A stretch of 64,000 bases of DNA from positions 1 to 64,000 of the forward strand of contig JADJQX010000001.1 of NCBI GenBank assembly GCA_016712525.1. The letters run 5' to 3'. The position numbers were made by a program, and so were the translations under genes. The DNA is from Myxococcales bacterium. GTDB taxonomy: Bacteria > Myxococcota_A > Polyangia > Polyangiales > Polyangiaceae. Numbering within the stretch: position 1 is the stretch's first letter; each line of letters starts with the position of its first letter. This document shows, piece after piece, positions 36,103 to 44,785 of the stretch. The notes under the pieces were generated by a model that worked only from the letters and a program-made list of their open reading frames with translations, was not told the DNA's origin and made no database searches.

Positions 36103-36402
36103 GTGAAGAGACGAACGCGCGAGGAGTGGACGAGGATCGTGGGCGAGGTCGAGCAGGGCGGGAAGCCTGCGGAGGTCGCTCGTCGCTATGGGGTGAATCC
36201 GAGCACGCTGCGCTGGTGGCGGACAGAGCTCCGGAGGAAGGCGTCGACAACAAGGCTTCTCCCGGTGATCGTCGCGTCCGAAGAGCGTCGGGCCTCGGCC
36301 AGCGTCGAGGTCGTCGTGGGAGCGTTCACGGTGATCGTGCGCGACACGTCCGACGTCGCGCTCGCGGTCGAGCTCGCCACGCGGCTTCGGGGCGCATGCT
36401 GA
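36103..36402 (+). CDS. tnpA: IS66 TnpA-type accessory protein
   Basis: 99 residues from the GTG at 36103. An N-terminal helix-turn-helix (EEWTRIVGEVEQGGKPAEVA, then RRYGVNPSTLRWWR) is followed by a beta-rich tail (SVEVVVGAFTVIVRD), as in TnpA (IS66 Orf1). It is thought to be needed for transposition with TnpB, though its precise role is unclear. The stop TGA at 36400 overlaps the tnpB start, so translation is coupled. Confidence 0.85.
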   Translation: MKRRTREEWTRIVGEVEQGGKPAEVARRYGVNPSTLRWWRTELRRKASTTRLLPVIVASEERRASASVEVVVGAFTVIVRDTSDVALAVELATRLRGAC

Positions 36403-36758
36403 GCCTGCCCGCTTCCGTGCGGGTGTATTTGGCAATCGAGCCGGTCGACCTGCGGCGCGGTCACGATGGGCTGTGCGCGCTCGTCCGCGAGACGTACGCC
36501 CTCGACCCGCACGAGGGACATCTGTTCGCGTTCGTCGGCCGCCGCGGCGACCGCGTGAAGGTCCTCTACTGGGAACGGGGAGGCTTCGTCGTTTGGTACA
36601 AGCGCCTCGAGCGCGGACGGTTTCGCTTGCCGCACGTCGCTCCGGACGCGAAGAGCGTCGTCCTCGACGCCGCGTCGTTGGCCATGCTGACGGATGGCGT
36701 CGACCTCAGGACCGTGCGTCGTCTCGACGCCTGGGCACCCAAGAAGCGCACGGCCTGA
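36396..36758 (+). CDS. tnpB: IS66 TnpB-type accessory protein
   Basis: 120 residues from the ATG at 36396. It matches the IS66 Orf2 pattern: YLAIEPVDLRRGHDGLCALV, then LFAFVGRRGDRVKVLYWERGG and GFVVWYKRLERGRF. Unrelated to the TnpB of IS200/IS605. Required for IS66 movement in family studies; mechanism unknown. It overlaps tnpA by 7 bp. Confidence 0.88.
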   Translation: MLSLPASVRVYLAIEPVDLRRGHDGLCALVRETYALDPHEGHLFAFVGRRGDRVKVLYWERGGFVVWYKRLERGRFRLPHVAPDAKSVVLDAASLAMLTDGVDLRTVRRLDAWAPKKRTA

Positions 36759-36803
36759 CGAAAACGATCGACACCCGATCTCGATCATGATCAAACCTCG
36801 GCG

Positions 36804-38198
36804 TTGACCCCGCCGAAGGACCACACCTGCGAATGGCGTGACGCCGCGTCGGCTCTCCAAGAGCGCGTCGCCAAGCTCGAGGCGACGATCGCCAAGCTCG
36901 AGAGCGCTCGCATGCGACCCCATCGCAGCGAGAAGCGCCCGAAGGTGAAGCTGCCTCCGCCCGTGCCGCCTGCTCCACCGGCCGCGGCCCCGAGGCCGAA
37001 CGACGACATCCGCCACGCCGTGCTCGAGACGGCGGTCGAGAAGCTCGCCGTGCCGGAAGCGAAGCGCACCTGCCCCGAGTGCTCGAGCACGTCCTTGCGC
37101 GCCGTCGGTGCTGGCAAGACGTCGACCGTCTACGACTATGTTGGGCCTCACTTCCGGAGGCGTGTCTGTCAGCGCGAGACGCTCTCGTGCCGATGCGGCG
37201 AGTACATCGTCACGGCGGCGCCGCCCGAGCGGGTGGGCGAGAAGGTCCAGTTCAGCGCGAGCTTCGTCGCCCACCTCGTGACCACGAAGTGCGCCGACAA
37301 TCGTGCACAGTACAACCTCGCGAAGGAGTACGAGCGCCTCGGCATTCCCATCTCGCGGAGCACGATCAACTCCCTCTTTCATCGGGCTGGCAAAGAGCTC
37401 GCTCCGCTCGTCGAGCGCCTCTTCGAACGCATTCGCGACAGCGTCGTCGTCCAGGCCGACGAGACCAGCATCAAGCTTCAGCGCGCCACGAAGCGAGCCT
37501 TCATCTGGGCCTTCCTCGGCGGCGGCCTCATCGGCTACCGCTTCGCGGAAGACCGAAGCGGAGAGACGCCACGAACAACTCTCTTGGCCTCGCCAGGCTA
37601 CATCGTCGTCGACGCGTTCACCGGGTACAACAAGCTCCTCGCGCTCGGCGGGCGCGTGCGCGGCGGATGCCTCGCTCACGCCAGAAGGAAGATCTTCGAG
37701 GCCGACGAGAAGTCCATCGCGCTCGATCTCATCGGCGAGATCTACGCGCTCGAGCGCCGAGCGAAGACCTCGGGAATCACGGGCACGAGTGCCCACGCCG
37801 AGCTGCGGCGCATGGCGCGCCCTCACTTCGCCCGACTCTTGATTTGGGCACGCGAGGCGCGTCGCACGAACGGCCCGAAGTCTCTGATGGGGCGTGCGGC
37901 CGGCTACATCGTGAACAACTTCCGCGAGCTCGGGCTCTTCCTACGTACGCCCCTCGTCCCCATCGACAACAACGCGTCCGAGGCCGCTCTTCGCCGTATC
38001 GCGCTCGGTCGAAAGAACTATCTCTTCGTCGGCAACGTCGAGGCGGGCAAGAGGCTCGCAGGCCTCTACTCCCTCGTCGCGAGCTGCGAGGCCAACGGAA
38101 AGAACCCGGTCGCCTACCTCACCGACGTGCTTCTGCGAATCGGTCGTCCTGGCCAGAAAATCGACGAGCTGCTGCCGGACCGCTGGATCCCGTCGTAG
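36804..38198 (+). CDS. tnpC: IS66 transposase TnpC (DDE type)
   Basis: 464 residues from a TTG at 36804; no better start is open. It has an N-terminal coiled coil (ASALQERVAKLEATIAKLES), a zinc-binding region (CPECSS, then SCRCGEY), and a DDE catalytic core: VVQADETS (first D), VVDAFTGYNKLL (second D region) and IDNNASEAALRRIALGRKNY (final acidic region). C-terminal PVAYLTDVLLRI completes the usual IS66 transposase. Length is normal (~460-540). It appears intact. Confidence 0.93.
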   Translation: MTPPKDHTCEWRDAASALQERVAKLEATIAKLESARMRPHRSEKRPKVKLPPPVPPAPPAAAPRPNDDIRHAVLETAVEKLAVPEAKRTCPECSSTSLRAVGAGKTSTVYDYVGPHFRRRVCQRETLSCRCGEYIVTAAPPERVGEKVQFSASFVAHLVTTKCADNRAQYNLAKEYERLGIPISRSTINSLFHRAGKELAPLVERLFERIRDSVVVQADETSIKLQRATKRAFIWAFLGGGLIGYRFAEDRSGETPRTTLLASPGYIVVDAFTGYNKLLALGGRVRGGCLAHARRKIFEADEKSIALDLIGEIYALERRAKTSGITGTSAHAELRRMARPHFARLLIWAREARRTNGPKSLMGRAAGYIVNNFRELGLFLRTPLVPIDNNASEAALRRIALGRKNYLFVGNVEAGKRLAGLYSLVASCEANGKNPVAYLTDVLLRIGRPGQKIDELLPDRWIPS

Positions 38199-38333
38199 CT
38201 CGCTGGCGCTCGGAAACGCCCTCGGTCGATCGATACGCTCGGTCGACCTGCATCTTGATCACGACCGCATCGTGCGTTCGCACGATGCGGCATCTCGCAA
38301 CGCTTCGGAAGGCGGCCGAACCTGGCCGGTTAC

Positions 38334-38727
38334 GCAGATGAAGTACCCGCTCCGCCCGCTCCTGGCTCCAGCGCATGCCTGGGCCATCGAGTCTCATGCG
38401 CACCACGTTGCGCACGGCGCCCTCCACGGCTCCGGTCGCGATGTCGAGGTCGCGAGCACGGAGGCTGGCGTAGAGCATGTGCGGCATGTGCCGGAGCAGG
38501 TGGCGGTAGGTCTTGGACAACAGCTTCCGCCTGCGCTTGGTTCCGGGCCCCGTCTTCGGCACGGCGGCCAGCGCCGCGCGCAGGTTCGCGATGACCGCGC
38601 CCGCGCCGCGGCGACGCTGGAGCTTCGTCTGCTTCGCGTACCAGGCGGTGACGGCCTCGCGACGGTTTGGGTGGATGGCTTCCCCGCACGCCCAGAGCTT
38701 CTCGACGATGTGAAACCGTCTCGACAT
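38334..38727 (-). pseudogene. ISKra4-type transposase, central part
   Basis: Reading leftwards, RFHIVEKLWACGEAIHPNRR, then YRHLLRHMPHMLYASLR, ATGAVEGAVRNVVRMRLDGP and RWSQERAERVLHL. This is the ISKra4-type C-terminal half (the TG-x-VEG-x-x-R block is diagnostic). The sequence breaks at the IS66 insertion site. N-terminal sequence is missing to the right of 38727, so the original transposase was already truncated before or after the IS66 arrived. Confidence 0.7.
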
Positions 38728-38857
38728 CCGCTCGCGCCTCGTCCAAGTTGCTCGTCACGGGGTTCCTTCGGTTCGGGTTTCGTCGCTTTGCTACGCGATA
38801 TCTGCCCGAAAAGAGCCCCGCTCTTCAATCCATCGCGCTCAAGTCCGCGATGTTGCT

Positions 38858-38977
38858 ATGATCTCCTGCTGCAAGCCGGGACCTGCGCCCGCGTGCCTTC
38901 AGGAAGTTATGAATTACTTGGACGAGCGAGAGGACGAAGGCGACCTGGAGTATCAGGAAGCGATCATCCGTCTCTAA
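38858..38977 (+). CDS. possible 39-residue small protein
   Basis: An ATG at 38858 opens 39 residues ending DEGDLEYQEAIIRL. It is acidic and could be the tip of a lost RHS toxin or immunity gene. No ribosome binding site is clear and the region is full of remnants, so this is tentative. Confidence 0.3.
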   Translation: MISCCKPGPAPACLQEVMNYLDEREDEGDLEYQEAIIRL

Positions 38978-39041
38978 AGTTAAGGTCCCCGATCCGAGGT
39001 CCCGTGAGCACGAAAACACAATCGCAACCACGTATTATTCG

Positions 39042-39506
39042 ATGATGCGGGAGGGATTGCGCCTGGAGCGGTGGGTGCTCGAGACCGCCTCGTCGCTGAC
39101 CGACTCGAACAGCGACGACATCCACACCGACGAGCTCGGAATCGAGTCAGACAACGTCCTCGAAACGAGCCTCCGGGTGTTTGCTGAAATCGTCGAAGCC
39201 CGATGGCCGTGCCTTGACGGTATCGTCCTGATGCTGATGGTCCCGCTTCGCGACTCGCGCCCCCTCCGCTTCGCCCCGCACTGGCGGCACGTGCCGAAGC
39301 TGCTCTCACAAACGCCGCCAAGCTTCTACATTCTCCGACCGCGCTCCTACTTCCAACCCGACGACTCGACTCGACTCGTATCGCCAGTCGAAGGCATGCC
39401 GTCCCTGCCACAAGGCTCATTTGCCGAATTTCGATGTTGGAGGAAACGACTTTCGCCTTCAGAGCCATGGGCTCGGGATGTCCGCATCGTCAGCATCGAT
39501 AGATAA
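39042..39506 (+). CDS. probable orphan immunity-like protein
   Basis: 154 residues, starting at either of two consecutive ATGs (39042 or 39045). It is a soluble alpha/beta protein (SLTDSNSDDIHTDELGIESD, SLRVFAEIVEARWPCLDGIV) with lower GC than the core genome. I do not recognise it. It lies between transposase debris and a displaced RHS fragment (39586), which is where orphan immunity genes are usually left after a toxin tip is lost. The function is therefore inferred from location alone. Confidence 0.45.
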   Translation: MMREGLRLERWVLETASSLTDSNSDDIHTDELGIESDNVLETSLRVFAEIVEARWPCLDGIVLMLMVPLRDSRPLRFAPHWRHVPKLLSQTPPSFYILRPRSYFQPDDSTRLVSPVEGMPSLPQGSFAEFRCWRKRLSPSEPWARDVRIVSIDR

Positions 39507-39585
39507 CGTGCGGCCAGCGACCGTGTTCCACACGGGCAGGAAGCGAACCATGCCTCTCCCAAACCCTCCTCTTCTCCCTCATCTC

Positions 39586-39711
39586 ACCGAAAAGCGCGAG
39601 AGCGGGATCACCTACACCTATTCGTACGACGCGCGCGGCCGCCTCGCGCGTGTGCTCCGCAACGGCAACGATTGGGTCGCCACCCTCGCCCCGGATCGGG
39701 CGCCGGTGTGA
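39586..39711 (+). pseudogene. displaced RHS-repeat fragment
   Basis: LTEKRESGITYTYSYDARGR, then LARVLRNGND, is nearly the same as LTEKRENGITYTYSYDVRGR LARVLRDGTE in the intact RHS gene (nt 34096-34182); about 85% identical at the base level. It is then joined to unrelated residues and a stop at 39711. It is evidence for past recombination between RHS modules. Confidence 0.75.
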
Positions 39712-39717
39712 CCCGGC

Positions 39718-40449
39718 TCATCGCTCCACGAACTTGTAGATCGCGGAGCCCGCGCCGTAGGGGAGCCGGAGGTGGAGCTCCTTCTTCGCGCCGTTCGCCA
39801 CGACCGAGTAGCTCGCCGAAGCCGGGGCTGGCTTCTGCGCACACGCCATGGGCCCGAGCGTGAGCTGGTTCCCGCTCGCGACGACCGTCGCGTCGTAACG
39901 TTGGTTCGACGGCGTCACGGGCGGCAGCGAGGGCCTGCGGTAGAGGTCGAAGAATCGAAAGGTCGCCGCCGTGGGCGAGGTGGCCGTCACCTCTAGCCCG
40001 CCGCGGTGCTCGTACGGGACGAACTCCGTCCCGCAGAACGCGGCGCTGCCGACCACGGTGACGCCCGCGAGCTCGTACGTCGTCGTCGTGAGCGCTCCGC
40101 CCACCATGCTGACGACGCGAGAGCTGCACGTGGAGCTCGAGTAGCCAGCCGGCGTCACGGTCACGCACGCCGGGCCCGCGTCGACGCCCGCGTCGGTGTC
40201 GACGCCCGCGTCCGGCTCGATCGGTAAAAGACCACCTCCCTCGAGCTCGTCGGACGCGTCGCGGGCCGCGGTCGACGCGTCGCTCCCGGGGGCCGGGTCG
40301 GGCACGGGGCGCGCGCTGTCCGTGGTCGAGGTCCCGTCCACGCGGGGAGCCGTCGACGGGGACACGTCACCCACGCACGCCACCATGAGCGCCGCCATCG
40401 CCACCGCGCTCGCACCTCCACACCACACCGCCGCAAGCTGCTTCTTCAT
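39718..40449 (-). CDS. lipoprotein of unknown function
   Basis: 243 residues, ATG at 40449 with a good AAGGAG site 8 bp upstream. A lipobox (MAALMVACVGDV) is followed by an Asp/Ala/Thr-rich linker (DGTSTTDSARPVPDPAPGSD) and a beta-rich domain with two disulphide-prone cysteines (TPAGYSSSTCSSRVV). No catalytic motif seen. A 21-bp stem-loop at 40464-40484 (CGTGGCG/CGCCACG) lies in the 5' leader, just before the ribosome binding site, and could influence translation. Confidence 0.75.
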   Translation of the reverse strand: MKKQLAAVWCGGASAVAMAALMVACVGDVSPSTAPRVDGTSTTDSARPVPDPAPGSDASTAARDASDELEGGGLLPIEPDAGVDTDAGVDAGPACVTVTPAGYSSSTCSSRVVSMVGGALTTTTYELAGVTVVGSAAFCGTEFVPYEHRGGLEVTATSPTAATFRFFDLYRRPSLPPVTPSNQRYDATVVASGNQLTLGPMACAQKPAPASASYSVVANGAKKELHLRLPYGAGSAIYKFVER

Positions 40450-40463
40450 GTTAGGGCTCCTTC

Positions 40464-40484
40464 CGTGGCGCCTTCGACGCCACG
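40464..40484 (-). promoter_or_regulatory. stem-loop in the leader of the 39718 lipoprotein gene
   Basis: CGTGGCG, 7-nt loop, CGCCACG, 15 bp before the ATG. It may control access to the ribosome binding site or simply be a chance dyad in GC-rich DNA. Confidence 0.35.
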
Positions 40485-40698
40485 CTCCGAGCCTTTTGCA
40501 AGCGCATGGCCATCGACCGATCTCCATGAATTCGCTCTAGAATTCGATGGCGGCGCGGTCGCCCTCGCGCAAGGCCTTGCCGGATCGAGCAAGGGCTCGC
40601 CTACTTCGCGCCGAGCGTCGCCCCTCCTCCACCATCCCCGAAGAACTTGGCCCTTGGGTGCGCGCAGGTCCACCCTCGGGGGTCCGCCAGGAGATCCC

Positions 40699-41433
40699 AT
40701 GAGCCACGATTCGAACGCGCTCGACCTCGAAACGCTCGCCTCGTCCCTCTGGGAGTGCGGCGCGACGGTGCCCATGGCGATCGCGTCGCGGCTCGTGCTC
40801 GGCGTGTGCGGGGCCGTCGAGGCTCACGGCACCTCCGCCGAGGTGACGCTCGAGCGCGTCCTCGTCCACGAAGATGGCGACGTGCACCTCACGCGCGCGA
40901 GCACCGTAGAGCCCGCGGTGTGCGAGCCGCTCGTGGACGTGGGCATCGTCGCGTGGGAGCTCTTCGTCGGCCGCAGGTTCACCCTCGCCGACGTTCATCC
41001 GAGCGGCGAGGTCGTGGGCCTCGTCACGACGTGTGCGCGCGAACGAGCCCTCGGAGCCCTCGAGCGGCGCACCCTCTCGGCGATCGATCCGCTCGTCGCC
41101 CGCGCCACGGCCCACGATCCTTCGCGGCGCTTCGCGAGCATCTCCGCGTTCGCGCGCGCGTTCGGCGAGGCGCTTCCTCCCGCGGGGCGCTTCTCGCTCG
41201 TCGCGTGGCTCTGCGCGGCCACGGGCCCTCTCCCGCGCGCGCCGTTCCTCACCCCGCGGCCCCCGAGCGTCGCGCCCGTGCCACGCTCCGTCCCGCGAGG
41301 CACCGCGCCCGATCGCATGCTCCGCGAGCTCGCCGATCTGATGCCAGCGATGACGCCGAAGAGGCCTACTCACGCGCCCGTCGTGGTCGTCGAGGATGCG
41401 CCGTGGTGGACCTCGTCGGCCCGCCCCGACTGA
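40699..41433 (+). CDS. pseudokinase-like protein
   Basis: 244 residues; ATG 40699 with AGGAG at -9. Residues about 70-160 resemble the C-lobe of Hanks kinases: VDVGIVAWELFVGRRFTLAD, then DPLVARATAHDPSRRFASIS AFARAF. There is no glycine-rich loop, no HRD, and no DFG, so catalysis is unlikely. It could be a regulatory or scaffold relative of the kinases found elsewhere in this window. No signal peptide or membrane segment. Confidence 0.6.
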   Translation: MSHDSNALDLETLASSLWECGATVPMAIASRLVLGVCGAVEAHGTSAEVTLERVLVHEDGDVHLTRASTVEPAVCEPLVDVGIVAWELFVGRRFTLADVHPSGEVVGLVTTCARERALGALERRTLSAIDPLVARATAHDPSRRFASISAFARAFGEALPPAGRFSLVAWLCAATGPLPRAPFLTPRPPSVAPVPRSVPRGTAPDRMLRELADLMPAMTPKRPTHAPVVVVEDAPWWTSSARPD

Positions 41434-41455
41434 GGCCCACGGAGGCCACCGCGAA

Positions 41456-42379
41456 TCACGGCGCGAGCACCTCGCTGACCTTCGCGAACGTGCGCCCCTC
41501 GGCGCGAAGGGTGCGCACGAGCTCACGTATCCCCTTGGGATCCCTACCGAATCCGTAGGGTGCGCCGAGGTGCGCGAGCACGACGATCACGTCGGCCTCC
41601 GGGCTCGCGCGGGCGAACCTCACGACCTTCTGCGTCTCGCGCTCGGCCGAGAGGCACTCGGTCGCGGCGGGGCACGCGGGCAGGCCGATCGAGTCTTGAA
41701 GGTCGACGTTCCACCCCACGTGCGTCGCGAAGCCGGCCGCGGCCGCCGCCGAGAGCGCACGAGCGTCGTACTCGCCGTACGGCGCGCGCCACAAGGGGAG
41801 CATCTGCGCCGCACGAGGAGCGCCTTCGGGGAACGCCGCGGCGACGGCCGAGCGCCACGAAGCTTCGAGCGATCCGAGCTCCGCGCCGTAGTCGACCGTG
41901 GGAGCGGCGTGGGGGTGCGTGCGCGTGTGGTTCCCCACCTCGTGCCCGTCCTCGACGATGCGCCGCACGAGGCGCGTGGTCGCCGGATTCACGACGCCCT
42001 TCGGCCCGATGACGAACGGCCCCGCGACGAAGAACGTCGCCGACACGTTCACCTCGCGGAGCGCGTCGAGCACGGCGAGCCCACGATCCTCGGGCACCCA
42101 CGCGCAGTCGAACGTGAGCACGATCTCCTGGGAGTTTCCCCGGCGACGGAAGTAGGGGAGCTTTCCGGGAACGGGCGCCCGCGTGTGCGCGAAGTGCTCG
42201 TGCGTGTCGACGATCGCGCGTGTCGCGGCGTCGGTCGACTCCCCCGCCGTTTCCAGCGGTGCCCCCGAGGCCGACGGGACGGGCTCGGGACGAACGAGCG
42301 GCGCGGGCTCGTCGCGTGCGGGACTTTGCGTCGAGCACGCGACGAGGAGAGGGACGAGCACGGGAGCGAGACGGCGCAC
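41456..42379 (-). CDS. polysaccharide deacetylase (NodB-domain) lipoprotein
   Basis: About 307 residues. The NodB motifs are IVLTFDCAWVPEDRG (motif 1, with D residues), EVGNHTRTHPHA (H-x3-H zinc site) and LWRAPYGEYD. Such enzymes remove acetyl or formyl groups from peptidoglycan or polysaccharides. An upstream hydrophobic stretch and lipobox (LVPLLVACSTQ) suggest a lipoprotein. The GTG at 42379 is chosen to include that signal; the exact start is uncertain because no strong ribosome binding site fits. Confidence 0.82.
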   Translation of the reverse strand: MRRLAPVLVPLLVACSTQSPARDEPAPLVRPEPVPSASGAPLETAGESTDAATRAIVDTHEHFAHTRAPVPGKLPYFRRRGNSQEIVLTFDCAWVPEDRGLAVLDALREVNVSATFFVAGPFVIGPKGVVNPATTRLVRRIVEDGHEVGNHTRTHPHAAPTVDYGAELGSLEASWRSAVAAAFPEGAPRAAQMLPLWRAPYGEYDARALSAAAAAGFATHVGWNVDLQDSIGLPACPAATECLSAERETQKVVRFARASPEADVIVVLAHLGAPYGFGRDPKGIRELVRTLRAEGRTFAKVSEVLAP

Positions 42380-42417
42380 GTCGGAGGAGAACGACGCACG
42401 CTCGGCTTCGATTCCTC

Positions 42418-43239
42418 CTATCGAGGAGACGCGCCAGGCGGCGTCGCGAACACGGCATCGAGCGATGCCTCCGTGACCCCACGTCGGAGCCACGTGTCGA
42501 GCAGCGTGGCGTCGCGGCAGGCGAGCACGCGCGACCTCAGGTCCTCGGGTACCGTGAAGCCGCGGGCCTCGAGCACATCCAGGAGCGCAGCAGCGCGGCC
42601 TTCTTCACGGCCTTCTTCACGCCCCTCTTCGCGGCCCTCTTCGCGACCTTCTTCGCGGATGGCCTCGAGGCTCTCGTAGCCCGCACGTTGGAGCAGGTTG
42701 CGCAGCGTGCCCTCGTGCGCGGCCTTCCGGTCCCACAACGCTTCGGCTCGCACGGGGTTCTGGAGCACGCCGGGCGCGAGAAGCTCGTCCCCGACGCCAC
42801 GCACGACGGGCTCTTTGCCCTGCTCGTAGACCTCCACCCGACGCGGGCCCACGAGGCGCACCACCCAGACCCAGCGTGTCCCCGCCTCGAGCAAATCGAC
42901 GATCTTGGATTGCAGCGAGGCCTCGTCTTGCCCGGTGCCGGCGTACTCCAAAGCGAGCGGCGGCGCGCCCTTGATCCAGCCCGGTTGATCGGGAACCCCC
43001 ACCGAGACGTCGGGCGAGCGCAGCGTGTCGTCCGAGGGGGCGAAGCCTGCGTCCACCCCCGCCGACTCGACCGCAGGATCCGAGTCCAAGAGCTCGAAAC
43101 CATACCCCGTTCCGCGCGCGCCGGCCCCACCCGTCGGGCCGCAGTAGATGGCGTTCCCACGCGAGAGCTCGTGGCGATCGCCAGGCGCGATGTCGTGCGT
43201 GCGAAAGGGGCCTCGCTCGGGCTTCGGGTTGTGGGCCAT
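42418..43239 (-). CDS. Uma2-type (DUF820) putative endonuclease with EEGR tail
   Basis: 273 residues from the ATG at 43239. The PD-(D/E)XK-like Uma2 pattern is present: RSPDVSVGVPDQPGWIKGAP, then LALEYAGTGQDEASLQSKIV and RWVWVVRLVGPRRVEVYEQG. The tail has five tandem EEGR repeats (42598-42660), an E-rich segment also seen in Rpn/Uma2-type proteins. Function unknown; possibly DNA cleavage. The start of the deacetylase is nearby on the same strand. Confidence 0.72.
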   Translation of the reverse strand: MAHNPKPERGPFRTHDIAPGDRHELSRGNAIYCGPTGGAGARGTGYGFELLDSDPAVESAGVDAGFAPSDDTLRSPDVSVGVPDQPGWIKGAPPLALEYAGTGQDEASLQSKIVDLLEAGTRWVWVVRLVGPRRVEVYEQGKEPVVRGVGDELLAPGVLQNPVRAEALWDRKAAHEGTLRNLLQRAGYESLEAIREEGREEGREEGREEGREEGRAAALLDVLEARGFTVPEDLRSRVLACRDATLLDTWLRRGVTEASLDAVFATPPGASPR

Positions 43240-43311
43240 GGGGGCGAGTGTAGCCCTCGCGCGCGACCGACGCACGCGCGCGAGACGACCACGCGCGCCT
43301 CTTCCACTCGC

Positions 43312-43761
43312 TCACTCGGCGGCCGTGTCGGCCGTGCGCAGCTCTGCTCCCTCGGACGCAGCGACGGTCGGACGCGCGTTCATGTCGAGCACGGAACGGA
43401 ACGAGCCTCGGTACGCATACGCGAGATAGATCCCGAGCGCCGCGAGCACGATGGGCAAGCCGAGCCCCGCGGGCGCGAGGGCCGCGTGATACGCGACGAT
43501 GTGGAGCACGACGGGCGCGAGCACCGTGAGCGCGAGCGGCACGAACCGCCCCGAGAGGAGCGCGAGCCCCGCGAAGAGCTCGGTGCCCTTGATGAGCGGG
43601 AACATGTACCCGGTCGCCGCGAGCGCCCCGAGGAACGCCCCGGCCTTCTCGGGCGGGGCCGGCATCGGGATGAACTGGAGAAACCCGTTCAAGCCGAAGA
43701 CGACGAACGCAAGACCGAGAAAAACACGAGCAATAGCAACACCTTTGAAGGCAGCTTTCAT
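43312..43761 (-). CDS. DoxX-family membrane protein
   Basis: 149 residues with four hydrophobic helices (ARVFLGLAFVVFGLNGFLQF, then FPLIKGTELFAGLALLSGRF, ALTVLAPVVLHIVAYHAALA and IVLAALGIYLAYAYRGSF). This is the DoxX/DoxD-like topology of small membrane proteins linked to redox or quinone metabolism. It is divergent from the LysR regulator, 78 bp apart, so it is probably the regulated target. Confidence 0.82.
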   Translation of the reverse strand: MKAAFKGVAIARVFLGLAFVVFGLNGFLQFIPMPAPPEKAGAFLGALAATGYMFPLIKGTELFAGLALLSGRFVPLALTVLAPVVLHIVAYHAALAPAGLGLPIVLAALGIYLAYAYRGSFRSVLDMNARPTVAASEGAELRTADTAAE

Positions 43762-43839
43762 GGTCACTTCCTTTCGAGAAGCAGCATGGCCCTCGAAAAG
43801 ATGTTGCGCCATGGGCATCACGCGTAAATATTCGTTGCC
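43762..43839. promoter_or_regulatory. divergent doxX/lysR control region
   Basis: 78 bp between divergent genes. Contains ATG-N12-CAT (43799-43816) with a T-N11-A core (weak LysR-box-like) and a small AT-rich step GTAAATATTCG. A LysR operator is expected here by family rule, but the exact site is not established. Confidence 0.4.
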
Positions 43840-44751
43840 GTGGAGAGAACGATTAACTTCGACGGGGTCACGGCGTTCTTGGCCGTGGTCGAGACCCAGA
43901 GCTTCACCAAGGCCGCCGATCGGCTCGGCATCGCCAAGTCGGCGGTGAGCCGTCGCGTGAGCGACCTCGAGGACGCGCTCGGGGTGCGCCTCATCCACCG
44001 GACGACACGAAAGCTCCACCTGACCGACGCGGGCAACGCCTACGCGGCCCACGTCGGCCGCGCCGTCACCGCCCTCACAGACGCGAACGAGGCCGTGCGC
44101 GACCTCGGGGACTCTGCGCGGGGCCGGGTGAAGATCACGGCGCCGGTCGACATCGGCGCGACGTTCCTCCCCGACGTGCTCCTCCGCTTCCGCGAGAAGC
44201 ACCCCGAGGTCGCCGTCGACTGCGTGCTCGCGGGGCGGCAGGTCGATCTCGTGGCCGAGGGCGTGGATCTCGCGCTCCGCTTCGGCCCGCTCCAAGACTC
44301 GTCGCTCGTCGCACGCAAGCTCTCCACGGGCTCGTCGTTCTTGGTCGCGAGCCCCGCGTACGCGGAGAAGCACGGTCTCCCGAAGAAGCTCTCGGATCTC
44401 GCGTCGCACGAGCTCGTGATCTTCAAGGCGCAACACGGCAAGATGCGCCTCGAGCTCGAGGGGCCGAAGGGGCCCGAGTCGGTCGACGTCACGAGCAAGC
44501 TCACCGCCGACGATCTCAGCTTCCTGCGCCGCGCGGTGCTCGACGGAGCGGGCATCGCGCTCCTCCCGTGGTTCCTCGTGGCCACCTCGGTCGACGCCGG
44601 GGATCTCGTGCGGGTCCTGCCGAAGTACCGGAGAGCCGGGGTGCCCGGGCACCTCGTGTACCCGTCGGCGCGCCTACTCCCGCGGAGGGTCTCCCTGCTC
44701 ATCGAGCACCTCCTCGACGAGCTCCGTGTACTGCGCATCGAGCCCTCATGA
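43840..44751 (+). CDS. LysR-family transcriptional regulator
   Basis: 303 residues. N-terminal helix-turn-helix AFLAVVETQSFTKAADRLGI, then AKSAVSRRVSDLEDALGVRL and HRTTRKLHLTDAG, followed by the periplasmic-binding-like effector domain (GRVKITAPVDIGATFLPDVL, ADDLSFLRRAVLDGAGIALL). It probably controls the divergent doxX gene in response to a small molecule. Starts at GTG. A 232-bp MITE begins 35 bp after the stop. Confidence 0.93.
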   Translation: MERTINFDGVTAFLAVVETQSFTKAADRLGIAKSAVSRRVSDLEDALGVRLIHRTTRKLHLTDAGNAYAAHVGRAVTALTDANEAVRDLGDSARGRVKITAPVDIGATFLPDVLLRFREKHPEVAVDCVLAGRQVDLVAEGVDLALRFGPLQDSSLVARKLSTGSSFLVASPAYAEKHGLPKKLSDLASHELVIFKAQHGKMRLELEGPKGPESVDVTSKLTADDLSFLRRAVLDGAGIALLPWFLVATSVDAGDLVRVLPKYRRAGVPGHLVYPSARLLPRRVSLLIEHLLDELRVLRIEPS

Positions 44752-44785
44752 CGGGTGGGCTCGGCCTGTCGGGCCCCTGAGAGCC

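Larger units (their letters stand above)
36044..38333 (+). mobile_element. complete IS66-family insertion sequence
   Basis: A 2290-bp element with three plus-strand genes in IS66 order (tnpA, tnpB, tnpC). It starts GTAACCGTCGAGG at 36044 and ends with the inverted GTAACCGGCCAGG, giving an imperfect terminal repeat (11 of 13). An 8-bp direct repeat GCAGATGA flanks it at 36036-36043 and 38334-38341, the usual IS66 target duplication length. All three genes are open, so it may be active. It is inserted within an ISKra4-type transposase. Confidence 0.9.
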
